6,126 nucleotides of DNA from an uncultured Lachnospiraceae bacterium. GTDB taxonomy: Bacteria > Bacillota > Clostridia > Lachnospirales > Lachnospiraceae. The position numbers and the translations under genes are program-made. The notes beneath the pieces are model-generated. The model was not told the DNA's origin and did no database searches. It saw nothing but the letters and a program-made list of their open reading frames with translations. The stretch is from NCBI GenBank assembly GCA_937915975.1, contig CALGGL010000082.1, forward strand, positions 1-6,126, given 5' to 3'. Each line of letters starts with the position of its first letter. The stretch's first letter is position 1. Positions 6,024 to 6,126 of this stretch are shown piece by piece.

Positions 6024-6052
6024 ACCTTAACATATTTCACACTCTGTGTCAA
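6024..6052 (-). promoter_or_regulatory. Promoter of the leuA T-box transcript
   Basis: On the minus strand TTGACA (6052-6047) is a perfect -35. After a 17-base spacer comes TAAGGT (6029-6024), a weak -10 with three of six matches, supported by an upstream TGT extended -10 element. Transcription would begin near 6017, just before stem I of the T-box. The bases from 6053 to the window edge show no further feature I can support. Confidence 0.6.
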
Positions 6053-6126
6053 ATAAAACTTCTGTTTATCACAAGAAGACAGATATCAGGTTGGTTAATA
6101 TACTGAACAAAGAAAGCAGGCGGTTT

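Noticed and set aside
6053..6126. Short inverted segments (CTTCT/AGAAG and TCTGT/ACAGA) upstream of the leuA promoter
   Set aside because: The stems are only five bases and overlap each other, with no T run; they do not support a terminator or operator call.

Overview
The window reads as chromosomal DNA of an AT-rich, low-GC Gram-positive bacterium, most likely a clostridium of the Lachnospiraceae type. The indicators are strong AGGAGG-like ribosome binding sites, a T-box leader on an amino-acid biosynthesis gene, a long-form LeuA, a YyaC-type spore-protease-related protein and an HD-GYP-fold protein. The genus is inference. No mobile element, CRISPR array, tRNA or rRNA gene was seen.

Layout. 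The minus strand carries most genes. From right to left these are: a sigma-A-like promoter and a complete leucine T-box riboswitch (about 5736-6052); leuA, 2-isopropylmalate synthase (3970-5649); a protein with a degenerate HD-GYP domain (2775-3869); and a coiled-coil/two-helix membrane protein of unknown function (1579-2712). The plus-strand yyaC-like gene (1031-1597) converges on the last of these and overlaps its 3' end by 19 bases. At the left edge a minus-strand gene (1-759, its 3' end outside the window) encodes a protein that appears to contain a catalytically dead MPN/JAMM-fold domain. It is divergent from yyaC across a 271-base region holding the yyaC promoter, a 14-base perfect palindrome and a terminator-like hairpin.

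How the parts work together. leuA is controlled twice. At the RNA level, the T-box with a CUC specifier lets uncharged tRNA-Leu prevent premature termination. At the protein level, a C-terminal regulatory domain is expected to bind leucine. No clear terminator follows leuA, so some leucine-controlled read-through into the two downstream genes is possible. The HD-GYP-like gene also has its own strong ribosome binding site and a possible promoter. A 13-bp hairpin over its stop codon separates it from the membrane-protein gene.

The less ordinary content is two separate 'dead enzyme fold' proteins (MPN-like and HD-GYP-like), each lacking several expected metal ligands, and an unrecognised coiled-coil membrane protein beside one of them. 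I did not find a clear new multi-gene system.
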